Shown piece after piece: positions 9,297 to 18,190 of a stretch of DNA of 64,000 bases. Every line of letters begins with the position of its first letter. Position 1 is the stretch's first letter. Under the pieces are notes generated by a model. The model was not told the origin of the DNA, did not search any database, and saw nothing but the letters and a program-made list of their open reading frames with translations. Made by a program: the position numbers and the translations under genes. This DNA comes from SKUL01 sp964487545 (GTDB lineage: Bacteria; Bacteroidota; Bacteroidia; Flavobacteriales_D; SKUL01): assembly GCA_964487545.1 (NCBI GenBank), contig CAZARI010000012.1, forward strand, positions 1-64,000, read 5' to 3'.

Positions 9297-9358
9297 TAAT
9301 TGAAAAAAATATTTAGGCAACAACAAGTGCCTTTCACCGCTGAGATTGCGGCAGGGAT

Positions 9359-10603
9359 TTAGTCTTGATTTTTTTCTTCTGACAGATGCCTTCGGAGCAG
9401 GTCGAGGGCAAACAGCGATGCCACCTTAATATTGCGCTGACGATTGCGGCCAAAGTGTACGGTTTTTGTAATGGTTTCCGTGGCCGTACTCAGGCCGATA
9501 CACACCGTTCCAACCGGGGTTTGTTCACTGCCGCCATCTGGTCCGGCAACGCCCGATGTGGCCAACGCGAAATCTGCTCCGGCCGCTTTTCGCATTCCTT
9601 CGGCCATTTGTGCAACCACGGGTTCGCTAACCACCCCGTGCTGTGCAATGACAACAGGGTCTACCCCCAGCAAAGTCTGCTTCAGGTGAATGGTATAGGC
9701 CACCACACCGCCCTGAAAATAATCCGAACATCCAGGTGTAGAGGTGATCATCTTTGCAATGGCACCTCCGGTACAGCTCTCTGCAATGGCAACGGTTTGA
9801 TTGCTTTTGCAAAGCAATCCGCCCACCACATCCGACAGGGTTCGCTCATCACGCGCAAAGACAATATCGCCCAGCAATTCCACCAGCTTATCGGTTTCGG
9901 CTTCTACGCGCAACTTTTCGCTTTTCGGCCCACTGATCCGCAATCGCACCATTCCCGATGAGGGTAGATAAGCCAGTGCCAGCCCCTCGTCTCGGATTCG
10001 GTTTTCCCAATCGCGGATCTCATGCGCTATAAACGACTCCCCTTTTCCGATGGTCTGCACTACAGTATAGTATAACCCACCATTGGAATAGCGTTTTTCG
10101 AGCCGCGGAATGATTTCTTCGCGCATCATGGCCTCCATTTCGTGCGGAACACCCGGCATTGATATCACCGTTTTTCCGTTTCGATCGAACCACATCCCCA
10201 TGGCTGTCCCCCTGTGGTTGGGTAATATTTCGGCATCTCCGGGCAGGGCGGCCTGCTGTTCGTTTTCGGGCAGCATGGCCAGATTACGCGCCTTAAACGA
10301 TTCGCGAATCTGTTCCAGCACCTGGTGATTCATCACCAATTTTGTTTCAAAAAACGCGCACAGGGTTTCTTTGGTAATATCGTCCTGCGTGGGGCCGAGA
10401 CCTCCGGTTACAAACACCAGATCTGCTCGGCTGGTTGCGGCTTTGAGCTCACGAAGGATGTGCTCCCGCTCGTCGGTAATGGTAGTAACCTGATGAATTT
10501 CAACGCCCACCTCATAAAGCTGTTGCCCCATCCAAGCGGCATTGGTGTTGATTGTTTGGCCCAGAAGGAGTTCGTCGCCAATGGAAATTATTTCTGCCTG
10601 CAT
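9359..10603 (-). CDS. cinA: CinA-like protein (nicotinamide-nucleotide amidase family)
   Basis: This 414-residue protein has an N-terminal MoCF/COG1058 domain (AEIISIGDELLLGQTINTNAAWMG, FVTGGLGPTQDDIT, ISMPGVPHEMEAM) and a C-terminal CinA amidase domain (IAESCTGGAIA, TSGVAGPDGGSEQTPVGTV). In the family the C-terminal domain deamidates NMN for pyridine-nucleotide salvage and the N-terminal domain is linked to ADP-ribose pyrophosphatase activity. I chose the ATG at 10603 because it sits directly before the conserved AEIISIGDELL motif and a TAACTTTG promoter box lies 5 nt upstream. A start at 10621 or 10675 would overlap that box. Confidence 0.93.
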   Translation of the reverse strand: MQAEIISIGDELLLGQTINTNAAWMGQQLYEVGVEIHQVTTITDEREHILRELKAATSRADLVFVTGGLGPTQDDITKETLCAFFETKLVMNHQVLEQIRESFKARNLAMLPENEQQAALPGDAEILPNHRGTAMGMWFDRNGKTVISMPGVPHEMEAMMREEIIPRLEKRYSNGGLYYTVVQTIGKGESFIAHEIRDWENRIRDEGLALAYLPSSGMVRLRISGPKSEKLRVEAETDKLVELLGDIVFARDERTLSDVVGGLLCKSNQTVAIAESCTGGAIAKMITSTPGCSDYFQGGVVAYTIHLKQTLLGVDPVVIAQHGVVSEPVVAQMAEGMRKAAGADFALATSGVAGPDGGSEQTPVGTVCIGLSTATETITKTVHFGRNRQRNIKVASLFALDLLRRHLSEEKNQD

Positions 10604-10608
10604 GGAAC

Positions 10609-10616
10609 CAAAGTTA
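10609..10616 (-). promoter_or_regulatory. -7 box for cinA
   Basis: TAACTTTG on the minus strand is a perfect TAnnTTTG box. Initiation 5-8 nt downstream would fall at or beside the ATG at 10603, giving a leaderless or near-leaderless mRNA and supporting that start. The -33 element is unclear. Confidence 0.45.
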
Positions 10617-10692
10617 GCCATTAATCGCAAAATTTTTCGCAATTTCGAAAGGCAATAATCACTGCACCCCGACACGCATCATCAGCTATTAA

Positions 10693-10711
10693 TCAGAACA
10701 TTAACTTCTGA
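10693..10711. promoter_or_regulatory. Inverted repeat upstream of dinB, possible operator
   Basis: TCAGAA and TTCTGA form a perfect 6-bp inverted repeat with a 7-nt spacer, in the 221-nt gap between the divergent cinA and dinB genes. No LexA gene or known SOS-box match is visible here. A damage-responsive repressor site is possible but unproven. Confidence 0.35.
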
Positions 10712-10824
10712 ATCATCCTGGCAGACTCAGCGCATGCTATTGATTTCACCACAAAACCGGATGGTGCATTCCGGGCAGAGAAACACACCGTAGCGAATAA
10801 GGATCAACAGTCAATAAACAACAA

Positions 10825-12048
10825 GTGCAACCCGATAAAAATACCGCCATTGCCCACCTCGACCTCGACTCGTTTTTTGTGTCGGTTGAGCGGCTTTTGG
10901 ACAGTCGTCTGAACGGAAAGCCCATTCTGATCGGCGGCACCAGCGATCGCGGTGTGGTGGCCTCGTGCAGCTACGAAGCGCGAAAATTCGGTGTGCACTC
11001 GGCCATGCCCATGCGCATGGCCCGGCAGCTCTGCCCCGAAGCCATTATTATTCGTGGAAATGCAGCTACTTACTCCAAATATTCGGGCATCGTTACCGAT
11101 ATCATCCGCGAGAATGTGCCACTGGTGGAGAAAAGTTCCATCGACGAATTTTACCTTGACCTGACGGGTATGGATCGCTTTTTTGGCTGTCTGAAATTTG
11201 CCAGCGAATTGCGACAGCGCGTCATTCGCGAATCCGGTTTACCGCTATCTTTCGGGCTGTCGGCCAATAAAACCGTTTCGAAAGTAGCCACCGGTGAGGC
11301 CAAGCCCAACAACCAAATTATGGTGGAGCACGGTAACGAAAAACCTTTTCTGGCACCACTGTCGGTGAAAAAAATCCCGATGGTAGGCGACAAAACCTAT
11401 CAGACGCTGTGCAACCTTGGAGTAAAAATCATCCGCACCGTGCAGGAAATGCCCCCCGAAATGATGGAAAATGTGCTGGGCGCATCCGGACTTTCGATTT
11501 GGAAAAAAGCACAAGGCATCGACAACACTCCGGTAATTGCGCACTCCGAACGCAAATCCATCTCTACCGAACGCACCTTTCACCGCGACACCATCGACGT
11601 GGTGAAACTGCGCAGCATTCTGGTGGCCATGACCGAAAACCTGGCGTTTCAGTTGCGCAGAGGAAACAAGGTGACAGCTTGTGTTACCGTGAAAATTCGC
11701 TACTCGGACTTCAACACGCAAACCTTGCAATGCCGCATTCCATATACTTCGGCAGATCATATTCTGATTCCGCAAATACTCGAACTGTTTGAACGGCTCT
11801 ATAACCGGCGCATGCTCATTCGCCTAATCGGCGTACGCTTTAGTCATCTGGTGGGCGGCGGACATCAAATCAGCCTGTTTGACGATACCGAAGAGCGTAT
11901 CAACCTGTACCGCGCCATGGATGAAATCAGGCTGCGCTTTGGCGACCGTGCCGTGATGAAGGCTGCGGGAATGGACGCCAAATCCATTGGACGAAGCAAT
12001 CCGTTTAACGGCGAGCCGCCGCCCCTGCTTCCAAGAAGAAGTCAGTAG
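10825..12048 (+). CDS. dinB: Y-family DNA polymerase (DNA polymerase IV, DinB)
   Basis: A translesion polymerase of 407 residues. It has the palm motif AHLDLDSFFVSVERL with the metal-binding Asp residues, the YSKYSGIVTDII region and the catalytic KSSIDEFYLDLTG motif (SIDE). The finger/thumb region and little-finger domain (residues about 230-350) follow. Near the C-terminus a QISLFDD segment resembles a beta-clamp-binding motif. The start is a GTG at 10825: an in-frame stop lies at 10798 and no ATG occurs between it and the conserved HLDLDSFF. It begins a same-strand block with the SRAP gene at 12134 and the DnaE-like gene at 13109. Confidence 0.94.
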   Translation: MQPDKNTAIAHLDLDSFFVSVERLLDSRLNGKPILIGGTSDRGVVASCSYEARKFGVHSAMPMRMARQLCPEAIIIRGNAATYSKYSGIVTDIIRENVPLVEKSSIDEFYLDLTGMDRFFGCLKFASELRQRVIRESGLPLSFGLSANKTVSKVATGEAKPNNQIMVEHGNEKPFLAPLSVKKIPMVGDKTYQTLCNLGVKIIRTVQEMPPEMMENVLGASGLSIWKKAQGIDNTPVIAHSERKSISTERTFHRDTIDVVKLRSILVAMTENLAFQLRRGNKVTACVTVKIRYSDFNTQTLQCRIPYTSADHILIPQILELFERLYNRRMLIRLIGVRFSHLVGGGHQISLFDDTEERINLYRAMDEIRLRFGDRAVMKAAGMDAKSIGRSNPFNGEPPPLLPRRSQ

Positions 12049-12133
12049 CCTATACTCGGAGAAGCAAAAACTGGTGCTGTTCGAATCAGTGGGCTGCATA
12101 CCTTAAAATCAACGCGAGCTAAAAAACAATGCC

Positions 12134-12949
12134 ATGTGCGGAAGATACGTCACTGTCACCAAAATCAAGGAAATAGAAAAACGCTTTAACGTCGTTGCGC
12201 CCAACCCGTCGATATATCTGCCCAACACCAATATTTCGCACGGACAATTGGCTCCAGTCATCACCGATGAAAAACCCAACGAGTTGCAATTTTTTCAGTT
12301 TGGATTTACGCCGTCGTGGGGAAAGAAGAACTTTTATATGGTCAATGCCCGCGCCGAGGGCGATCACAACCGCGACGACGATCCGACTTACCACGGTGCG
12401 ATGGGAATTGCCCAAAAGCCGATGTTTCGCAAGGCCATTCGGTCGCAGCGATGCCTGATTGTTGCCGACGGTTTTATTGAAGGGCCAAAGGACGAAAAAC
12501 TCAACAAGCCCTACGTGGTATACCTGCGCAACGGCGAACGACCCTTTGCCATGGCGGGAATTTGGGACGAGTGGGTAAATACCGAAACCGGTGAAGTGAT
12601 TCATTCTTTTGCCATTATCACCACGGTGGCCAACGAGCTGATGCAGAAAATAGGGCACCACCGCTCACCGGTTGTTTTACCGCACGAACACGAAGCCGAT
12701 TGGCTCAATCCCGACCTGCCACTGAGCGATGTGCTGCACCTGCTGCGCCCCTATCCTGCTTCGGGCATGAATGCATACCCGATCGACCCGGCAATTAAAA
12801 GTCCGCGCGTCAATGGTATTCACCTGTTGCAGCCCACCGGTGAGCGGATATACAAGGAGTACGATTATGAAATCTATACCGAAATAAAGCTGTTCGGAAT
12901 GGGTGAATCGCCCGCCCGAAACCGCAGAAAAAACGAAGAAAACGAATAA
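12134..12949 (+). CDS. SRAP/HMCES-type abasic-site protein (YedK family)
   Basis: SRAP proteins crosslink through Cys2 to abasic sites in single-stranded DNA and protect them at stalled forks. This 271-residue protein starts MCGRY, so removal of Met exposes the catalytic Cys2. It also has the other active-site elements: an ARAE segment near residue 75, Glu116 in DGFIEG and His175 in HHRSP, equivalent to the YedK HxRMP motif. It lies 85 nt after dinB and 159 nt before the DnaE-like gene. The protein is about 50 residues longer than E. coli YedK, with a charged C-terminal tail (RNRRKNEENE). Confidence 0.93.
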   Translation: MCGRYVTVTKIKEIEKRFNVVAPNPSIYLPNTNISHGQLAPVITDEKPNELQFFQFGFTPSWGKKNFYMVNARAEGDHNRDDDPTYHGAMGIAQKPMFRKAIRSQRCLIVADGFIEGPKDEKLNKPYVVYLRNGERPFAMAGIWDEWVNTETGEVIHSFAIITTVANELMQKIGHHRSPVVLPHEHEADWLNPDLPLSDVLHLLRPYPASGMNAYPIDPAIKSPRVNGIHLLQPTGERIYKEYDYEIYTEIKLFGMGESPARNRRKNEENE

Positions 12950-13108
12950 TATCTGTTGCAGCTCGAAATGGTGTGGTAAAACCAGCGAATAAAATCAGTT
13001 CGTAAATAGGTTACGGAGTTCGGCGGGAGTTTTGTCTTTAGATAAAAAATCACCACTCCACTTCAACACTTTTCGGTGGTTAAGTGTTTAATTTTTAAGC
13101 CAAACAAC

Positions 13109-16100
13109 ATGCTCTTAAACACCCACAGTTATTTCAGTCTTCGCTACGGCACGTTAGCGCCGGAGCAATTGCTGGAGCATTGTCTCAACTTGGGACACCA
13201 CACCGTAGCGCTCACCGACATCAACAACACATCGGCCTGCCTCAACGCCCTGCGCATTGCCTCGCGCTATAATCTGCGCGTGGTAGTGGGGGTGGATTTC
13301 CGCAACGAGGCCCATCAACAATACGTGGCGCTGGCCAAAAACAACGAGGGATTCGAGGAAATCAACCGCCACCTATCGCACCACCTGCACACCAAAACCG
13401 ATTTCAATGCGCAGGCACCAGTACTGGAACACTGTTTTGTAATTTATCCACTGAATACCTACACCGGTTTTGAATTAAAAGCACACGAATACATTGGCGT
13501 GCAACCCGACGAGGTAAGGCGCCTGCGGTTGATGAAAAATTTGCCAAACCAAAAGCTGGTGGCCATGCCCACTGCTACATTTTTACAAAAGCGCCACTAC
13601 AACGCACATCGCTTGTTGCGTGCCATCGATGCCAACACCCTGCTCAGCAAATTGCCCGAAACATATTGTGGCCGCCCCTCCGACCGGTTGTTATCGCGTG
13701 TCGATCTGGAAACCCACTACGCCGATGTTCCTGAACTGGTGCAACGCGCCGATGCCATTCTGCTGGAATGCGACGTGCCATTTGAATTCGGCAATGCCTT
13801 TCCGCACAAAAACCAACGCAGCTACACCGGCAATACCGATAAGGATTTTGAGCTACTTAAGCGGTTGTGTCTGGACGGGCTGCACTATCGCTATCCACAT
13901 CCTACAAAAGAAATCACCGACCGCATTCACAAGGAGCTGGAGATTATCCGCGAAAAAGACTTTACGGCTTACTTTCTCATCAACTGGGATATTGTGCGAT
14001 ACGCCCGCAGCAAGGGCTATTTTTATGTGGGTCGCGGAAGCGGTGCCAACAGTATTGTGGCCTATCTGCTGCGCATTACCGATGTCGATCCGGTGGAACT
14101 CGACCTGTATTTTGAGCGTTTCATTAATCTTTATCGACAAAACCCGCCGGACTTTGATCTGGACTTTTCGTGGAAAGACCGCGACGACATCACCCGATAC
14201 ATTTTTACCCGCTTTGCAAACACCGCCCTGCTGGCCACCTACAACACGTTTCAATACCGTGCTGTGGTGCGCGAACTCGGCAAAGTATTCGGCTTGCCGA
14301 AAAGCGATATCGATATGCTTAGCCGGGGGCAATTTCAGTTGGATGACCTCGACCACCTGCATCGTCTGGTGCTGAAATACAGCGCACTGATTCAGAATTT
14401 CCCCAGCCACCTTAGTATTCACGCAGGTGGAATCATTATTTCAGAAAAACCCGTTGAGCACTATACCGCCACTTTTATGCCGCCCAAGGGCTTTCCCACC
14501 ACGCAGTTTGATATGGTTGTGGCCGAAGATGTGGGATTATATAAGTTTGACATTCTCAGCCAACGCGGACTGGGCAAGATCAAGGATGCAGTGGATCTGG
14601 TGCACGCCAACCGACCCGATGAACCGCTAATCGACATTCACGACGTAGAACGGTTTAAGCAAGACGAAAAGGTAAAAACCATTTTGCGCGAAGGCCGGGC
14701 CATTGGCTGTTTTTATGTGGAATCTCCCGCCATGCGCATGTTGCTGGTAAAGCTCAAAGTGGACCACTATCTGGGGCTGGTGGCTGCCAGTTCGGTTATC
14801 CGACCCGGTGTTGCCAAATCGGGAATGATGCGTGAATACATTCAGCGTTTTCGATTTCCCGAGCGCCGACGTGACGCCCATCCGGTGATGCTCGAAATCA
14901 TGCCCGAAACTTTTGGGGTGATGGTTTATCAGGAAGACGTGATTAAAGTAGCGCATTATTTTGCCGGACTCTCTCTTGCCGAAGCCGACGTGCTGCGCCG
15001 GGGCATGAGCGGAAAATACCGCGGACGCGAGGAGTTTGTAAAAGTGCAGCAAAAGTTTTTTGACAACTGCCGCCAAAAAGGGTATCCCGAAGCCACCACT
15101 ACAGAAATATGGCGACAGATTGAAAGTTTTGCTGGCTACGCTTTTTCTAAAGGACACTCGGCCAGCTACGCAGTAGAGAGCTATCAGAGTCTGTATCTAA
15201 AAGCCCACTACCCGCTCGAATACATGGTGGCTACGATCAATAATTTTGGCGGATTTTACAGCACCGAGTTGTATGTGCATGAAGCGCGGATGCACGGTGG
15301 CGATATTCAGGCGCCGTGTGTAAATCGCAGCAATTACCCGACTACGCTGTGTGGAAACAAAGTCTACCTCGGGTTTATTCACCTGCACGAGTTTGAAACC
15401 GGTGCGGCCGAAAAACTGGTAAAAGCGCGGGCAGCCAACGGTGCTTTTGCCGATCTGGACGATTTTATTGACCGCGTGCCGATGGGCATTGAACAGGTTT
15501 CTATTCTGATTCGTATCGGTGCATTTCGATTTACGGGTATAAATAAACGCGAACTGCTGTGGAAGGCCCATCTGAAACTGGGTAAAAGCAAGCCCAACAC
15601 TGGGGTGGAACCGCTGTTTCGTTTGGTGCGAAAAGATTATCAACTGCCCGCTTTGCCCACTTCGCCGGTAGAAGAAGCCTTTGATCAGATGGAGCTGCTG
15701 GGTTTTGCGCTGTGCAACCCGTTTAACCTGCTCGCCAATCCGCCCGAAAGAACGCTGCTGGCTATGAACCTGAAAGAATATACCGACAAGGTGATTACCA
15801 TTTTTGGCTATTTGGTAACCGCTAAGGTGACCAAAACCAGCAACGGCAAACGCATGAGTTTTGGCACTTTTATCGATTGCGAAGGCTACTTTTTTGACAC
15901 GGTGCACTTTCCGCTGGTGGCAGAACACTATCCTTTTCGGGGGCGCGGTGTGTATATTCTTACCGGAAGGGTGTGCGAAGAGTTTGGCAGCTATTCCATT
16001 GAAGTCTCCCGCATGGAAAAGGCTCCGCTAATTGTTGATCCACGTTACAGCGACTTGCGTACTGCCACACAGTTCCGTTCATTAAAGCGGGTTGAAGAAA

Positions 16101-16162
16101 GTGCGCTAAAACGCGAAGAAGAACGCAAAAAAGAAGTGGCTGCTCGATTGAGAATTTATTGA
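13109..16162 (+). CDS. DnaE-type DNA polymerase III alpha, short (1017 residues)
   Basis: This C-family polymerase is shorter than replicative DnaE, which exceeds 1100 residues. The N-terminal PHP domain starts NTHSYFSLRYG, and its second motif reads ALTDINN, lacking the His of active PHP domains, so PHP phosphoesterase activity is doubtful. The catalytic Asp residues are present: D348 and D350 in PDFDLDF and D481 in YKFDILSQRGLGK. Other family motifs are YQEDVIKVAH and FSKGHSASYAVESYQ. Residues about 890-980 form an OB-fold domain. Placement next to dinB and SRAP suggests a damage-tolerance polymerase comparable in role to DnaE2, not the main replicase. ATG 13109 precedes the PHP motif; a GTG at 13076 is an unlikely alternative. 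Confidence 0.93.
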   Translation: MLLNTHSYFSLRYGTLAPEQLLEHCLNLGHHTVALTDINNTSACLNALRIASRYNLRVVVGVDFRNEAHQQYVALAKNNEGFEEINRHLSHHLHTKTDFNAQAPVLEHCFVIYPLNTYTGFELKAHEYIGVQPDEVRRLRLMKNLPNQKLVAMPTATFLQKRHYNAHRLLRAIDANTLLSKLPETYCGRPSDRLLSRVDLETHYADVPELVQRADAILLECDVPFEFGNAFPHKNQRSYTGNTDKDFELLKRLCLDGLHYRYPHPTKEITDRIHKELEIIREKDFTAYFLINWDIVRYARSKGYFYVGRGSGANSIVAYLLRITDVDPVELDLYFERFINLYRQNPPDFDLDFSWKDRDDITRYIFTRFANTALLATYNTFQYRAVVRELGKVFGLPKSDIDMLSRGQFQLDDLDHLHRLVLKYSALIQNFPSHLSIHAGGIIISEKPVEHYTATFMPPKGFPTTQFDMVVAEDVGLYKFDILSQRGLGKIKDAVDLVHANRPDEPLIDIHDVERFKQDEKVKTILREGRAIGCFYVESPAMRMLLVKLKVDHYLGLVAASSVIRPGVAKSGMMREYIQRFRFPERRRDAHPVMLEIMPETFGVMVYQEDVIKVAHYFAGLSLAEADVLRRGMSGKYRGREEFVKVQQKFFDNCRQKGYPEATTTEIWRQIESFAGYAFSKGHSASYAVESYQSLYLKAHYPLEYMVATINNFGGFYSTELYVHEARMHGGDIQAPCVNRSNYPTTLCGNKVYLGFIHLHEFETGAAEKLVKARAANGAFADLDDFIDRVPMGIEQVSILIRIGAFRFTGINKRELLWKAHLKLGKSKPNTGVEPLFRLVRKDYQLPALPTSPVEEAFDQMELLGFALCNPFNLLANPPERTLLAMNLKEYTDKVITIFGYLVTAKVTKTSNGKRMSFGTFIDCEGYFFDTVHFPLVAEHYPFRGRGVYILTGRVCEEFGSYSIEVSRMEKAPLIVDPRYSDLRTATQFRSLKRVEESALKREEERKKEVAARLRIY

Positions 16163-16163
16163 C

Positions 16164-16397
16164 GATTGGGGATTAGACTTAGATTTAGGATGGAAAATCT
16201 ATGACTATGGAAGAGCTGATAAAAAACGAAAGAAACAAATAGGACTGGAAGTCAGATTGGGTAATTGGAAAGCAAATTATTCGGAGTTCAACGTCAAGAG
16301 GGGGCAATTACAGGGCAGCGTGCAGGGCAAAATCAACTTGTCGCTGCTGGACGTGAAGATTGCCGCTGGACCAGAAAAGATAGAAGCCAGCGCATGA
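16164..16397 (+). pseudogene. Gene remnant without a start codon
   Basis: After the polymerase stop, one frame stays open for about 78 codons and ends in TGA at 16395-16397. It reads LDLGWKIYDYGRADKKRKKQ then GLEVRLGNWKANYSEF and ends EKIEASA, with a composition like real protein. No ATG, GTG or TTG start lies at its beginning. The alternating polar/hydrophobic pattern near the end recalls beta-rich C-terminal parts of large exported or toxin-type proteins, but I cannot assign a family. It is best read as the 3' fragment of a lost gene. Confidence 0.4.
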
Positions 16398-16460
16398 ACG
16401 CCTGAAAACCTCATTGTTAAAGCATTAAAAAAACCGGTTTACTACTCTTTGTGCTTGACC

Positions 16461-16541
16461 GTTTGCGTGAGGGATAGCAGTGGAAAGCCCGCAGCGCAGC
16501 GAGGACTTGCAACGGATAGCCCGACCCGCAGGGGCACGCCC
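16461..16541. repeat. Structured GC-rich intergenic element of Bacteroidetes repeat type
   Basis: The segment contains GAGGGATAGCAGTGGAAAGCC and, after a GCAGCGCAGCGAGGAC stretch, GCAACGGATAGCCCGACCC. The outer GCGTG (16465) and CACGC (16535) can pair to close a branched structure, and the two inner parts resemble each other. I recall similar GGATAG...GAAAGCCC...GGATAGCCCG elements between genes in many Bacteroidetes genomes; that recollection was not checked here. It is GC-richer than its surroundings and does not encode protein. Confidence 0.45.
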
Positions 16542-16644
16542 AAAACCAGCGTAAGGAAACAGCGTGGGTATGAGGCTGCATTGTGACCGGGGCAAGATTT
16601 CTATTTCACCGGTTATGGATCGCTATCTTAAAATCGATTATTCA

Positions 16645-16652
16645 TACCTTTG
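16645..16652 (+). promoter_or_regulatory. -7 box for the PLP decarboxylase gene
   Basis: TACCTTTG is a perfect TAnnTTTG box placed 23 nt before the ATG at 16676. It lies inside a longer reading frame that would start at 16583, which argues for the downstream ATG. No clear -33 element was found. Confidence 0.45.
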
Positions 16653-16675
16653 CCGTTCTCATCTTTAAACAAGGT

Positions 16676-18100
16676 ATGCAGCAAGAACGCCAGGCGCTTT
16701 CCAAGACCTTTAAACTGATTGATCAGTATCTTGAATCGCTGAAAGATCCCAACCTGAAGGTCAACGAGTTTGCATTGCCCGAAGCTCTCAGAAGCCGCTT
16801 CGACTTTGAACTTCGCGACAGTGGGACCGACTATTCTACGTTGATTGAATACATTGAGCAGTACCTTCACTACAGCGTTAAAACCGGAAGCAAACAATAC
16901 CTGAATCAGTTATTTGGCGGCAGCAACCTTCCGGCATTGCTCGGTGAGTTCATTACCAGCCTGACCAACACCTCGATGTATACCTACGAAGTGTCGCCGG
17001 TGGCTACGCTAATGGAAACCGAAATCTTCCGGAAGATGAACTCTTTTACCGGATTTACCGACGGCGACGGAATTTTCCTCACCGGAGGTAGCAACACCAA
17101 TTTGGTGGCCATGATTAGCGCTCGGAACCGAAAATTTCCGGAGACCAAGAGCAAAGGAGTTTTCCATTTGCCACCGCTTACCGCATTTGTATCCGAAAAA
17201 TCGCATTTCTCATTTACTAAAGGAGCCAACGCCATGGGGCTGGGTAGCAACTATGTGATAAAAGTAAAGACGGATGCCACCGGAAAAATGGATGCTGAAG
17301 CGCTGGAAGCGGCAATTGAAAGCAGTATTGACCGCGGAGAAATTCCATTTTTTATCGGCGCCACTTGTGGCACTACCGAAACCGGCGCGTTTGACCCGCT
17401 CGACAAGTTGGTACCGATTGCCAAAAAACACAACCTCTGGCTGCATGCTGATGGCTCGTGGGGTGGTTCGGCGATTATGAGCCCAAAGCAACGACACTTT
17501 TTTAAAGGGTTGAGCGAATGTGATTCGTTTTCGTGGAACCCGCACAAACTGATGAATATTCCGCTGATTTGCTCGGTGTTGCTTGTGCGCCAAAAAGGGT
17601 GGTTGCACGATTCCTTCAGCACGCTCGACGCCAGTTATATCTATCACGAAGACGAAACTTCTGAATACGACCTGGGGCCAAAATCGCTGCAATGCGGTCG
17701 TCGTGTGGACGCCTTGAAACTCTGGTTGGCGTGGAAGTATTACGGTGACGAGGGCTATGTGCAACGCATCGACCACCTGTTTGATCTGGCACAATACGCC
17801 ACTGCCGCTGTGCAGCTTCACCCCGATCTGGAACTCATGTCGCCGACACAATCGCTGAATGTCAACTTTCGTTTTGCGAGGAGCGGCGTTTCCAATTTGG
17901 ACGAGTTTAATCGGCAGGTGAGAAATCAACTGGTGCAGTCAGGAAAAAGCATGGTGAATTACTGTCACCTGAAAAACGGGTTGTCTATCCGGTTGGTGCT
18001 GCTCAACCCCGATCTCACCAAAAGCGACATCGACCAGTTCTTCAGCAATTATTTCAGTGCATCCAAAACGCTGCTCGAAAAATCAAAGGTTTCGGTCTGA
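16676..18100 (+). CDS. PLP-dependent group II amino-acid decarboxylase
   Basis: The 474-residue protein belongs to the glutamate/aromatic amino-acid/sulfinoalanine decarboxylase superfamily. It has the cofactor-binding HADGSWGG motif (usually HVDAAWGG) and the Schiff-base lysine K291 in SFSWNPHKLMNIP. Upstream are FLTGGSNTNLVAMISARN and IGATCGTTETGAFDP, also typical. Substrate cannot be fixed by eye: glutamate, aspartate/cysteine-sulfinate or diaminobutyrate are all possible. It is cytoplasmic. The start MQQERQALSK follows a promoter box. Upstream in-frame sequence from 16583 encodes an atypical hydrophobic extension and is rejected. A terminator follows at 18191. Confidence 0.88.
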   Translation: MQQERQALSKTFKLIDQYLESLKDPNLKVNEFALPEALRSRFDFELRDSGTDYSTLIEYIEQYLHYSVKTGSKQYLNQLFGGSNLPALLGEFITSLTNTSMYTYEVSPVATLMETEIFRKMNSFTGFTDGDGIFLTGGSNTNLVAMISARNRKFPETKSKGVFHLPPLTAFVSEKSHFSFTKGANAMGLGSNYVIKVKTDATGKMDAEALEAAIESSIDRGEIPFFIGATCGTTETGAFDPLDKLVPIAKKHNLWLHADGSWGGSAIMSPKQRHFFKGLSECDSFSWNPHKLMNIPLICSVLLVRQKGWLHDSFSTLDASYIYHEDETSEYDLGPKSLQCGRRVDALKLWLAWKYYGDEGYVQRIDHLFDLAQYATAAVQLHPDLELMSPTQSLNVNFRFARSGVSNLDEFNRQVRNQLVQSGKSMVNYCHLKNGLSIRLVLLNPDLTKSDIDQFFSNYFSASKTLLEKSKVSV

Positions 18101-18190
18101 CTTCATACATTGTAACATTTAACAGAAAATGCCGTTAAACTCATCATTCTGTTTGGTTAATAGATGGACGAAGGGATTTATTCCCAAACT

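Noticed and set aside
15197..15928. 243-codon minus-strand frame
   Set aside because: Antisense to the DnaE-like gene. Its composition reflects codon structure of the real gene; no start context or motif.
17210..17929. 239-codon minus-strand frame
   Set aside because: Antisense to the PLP decarboxylase, whose Lys291 and Asp motifs prove the coding strand.
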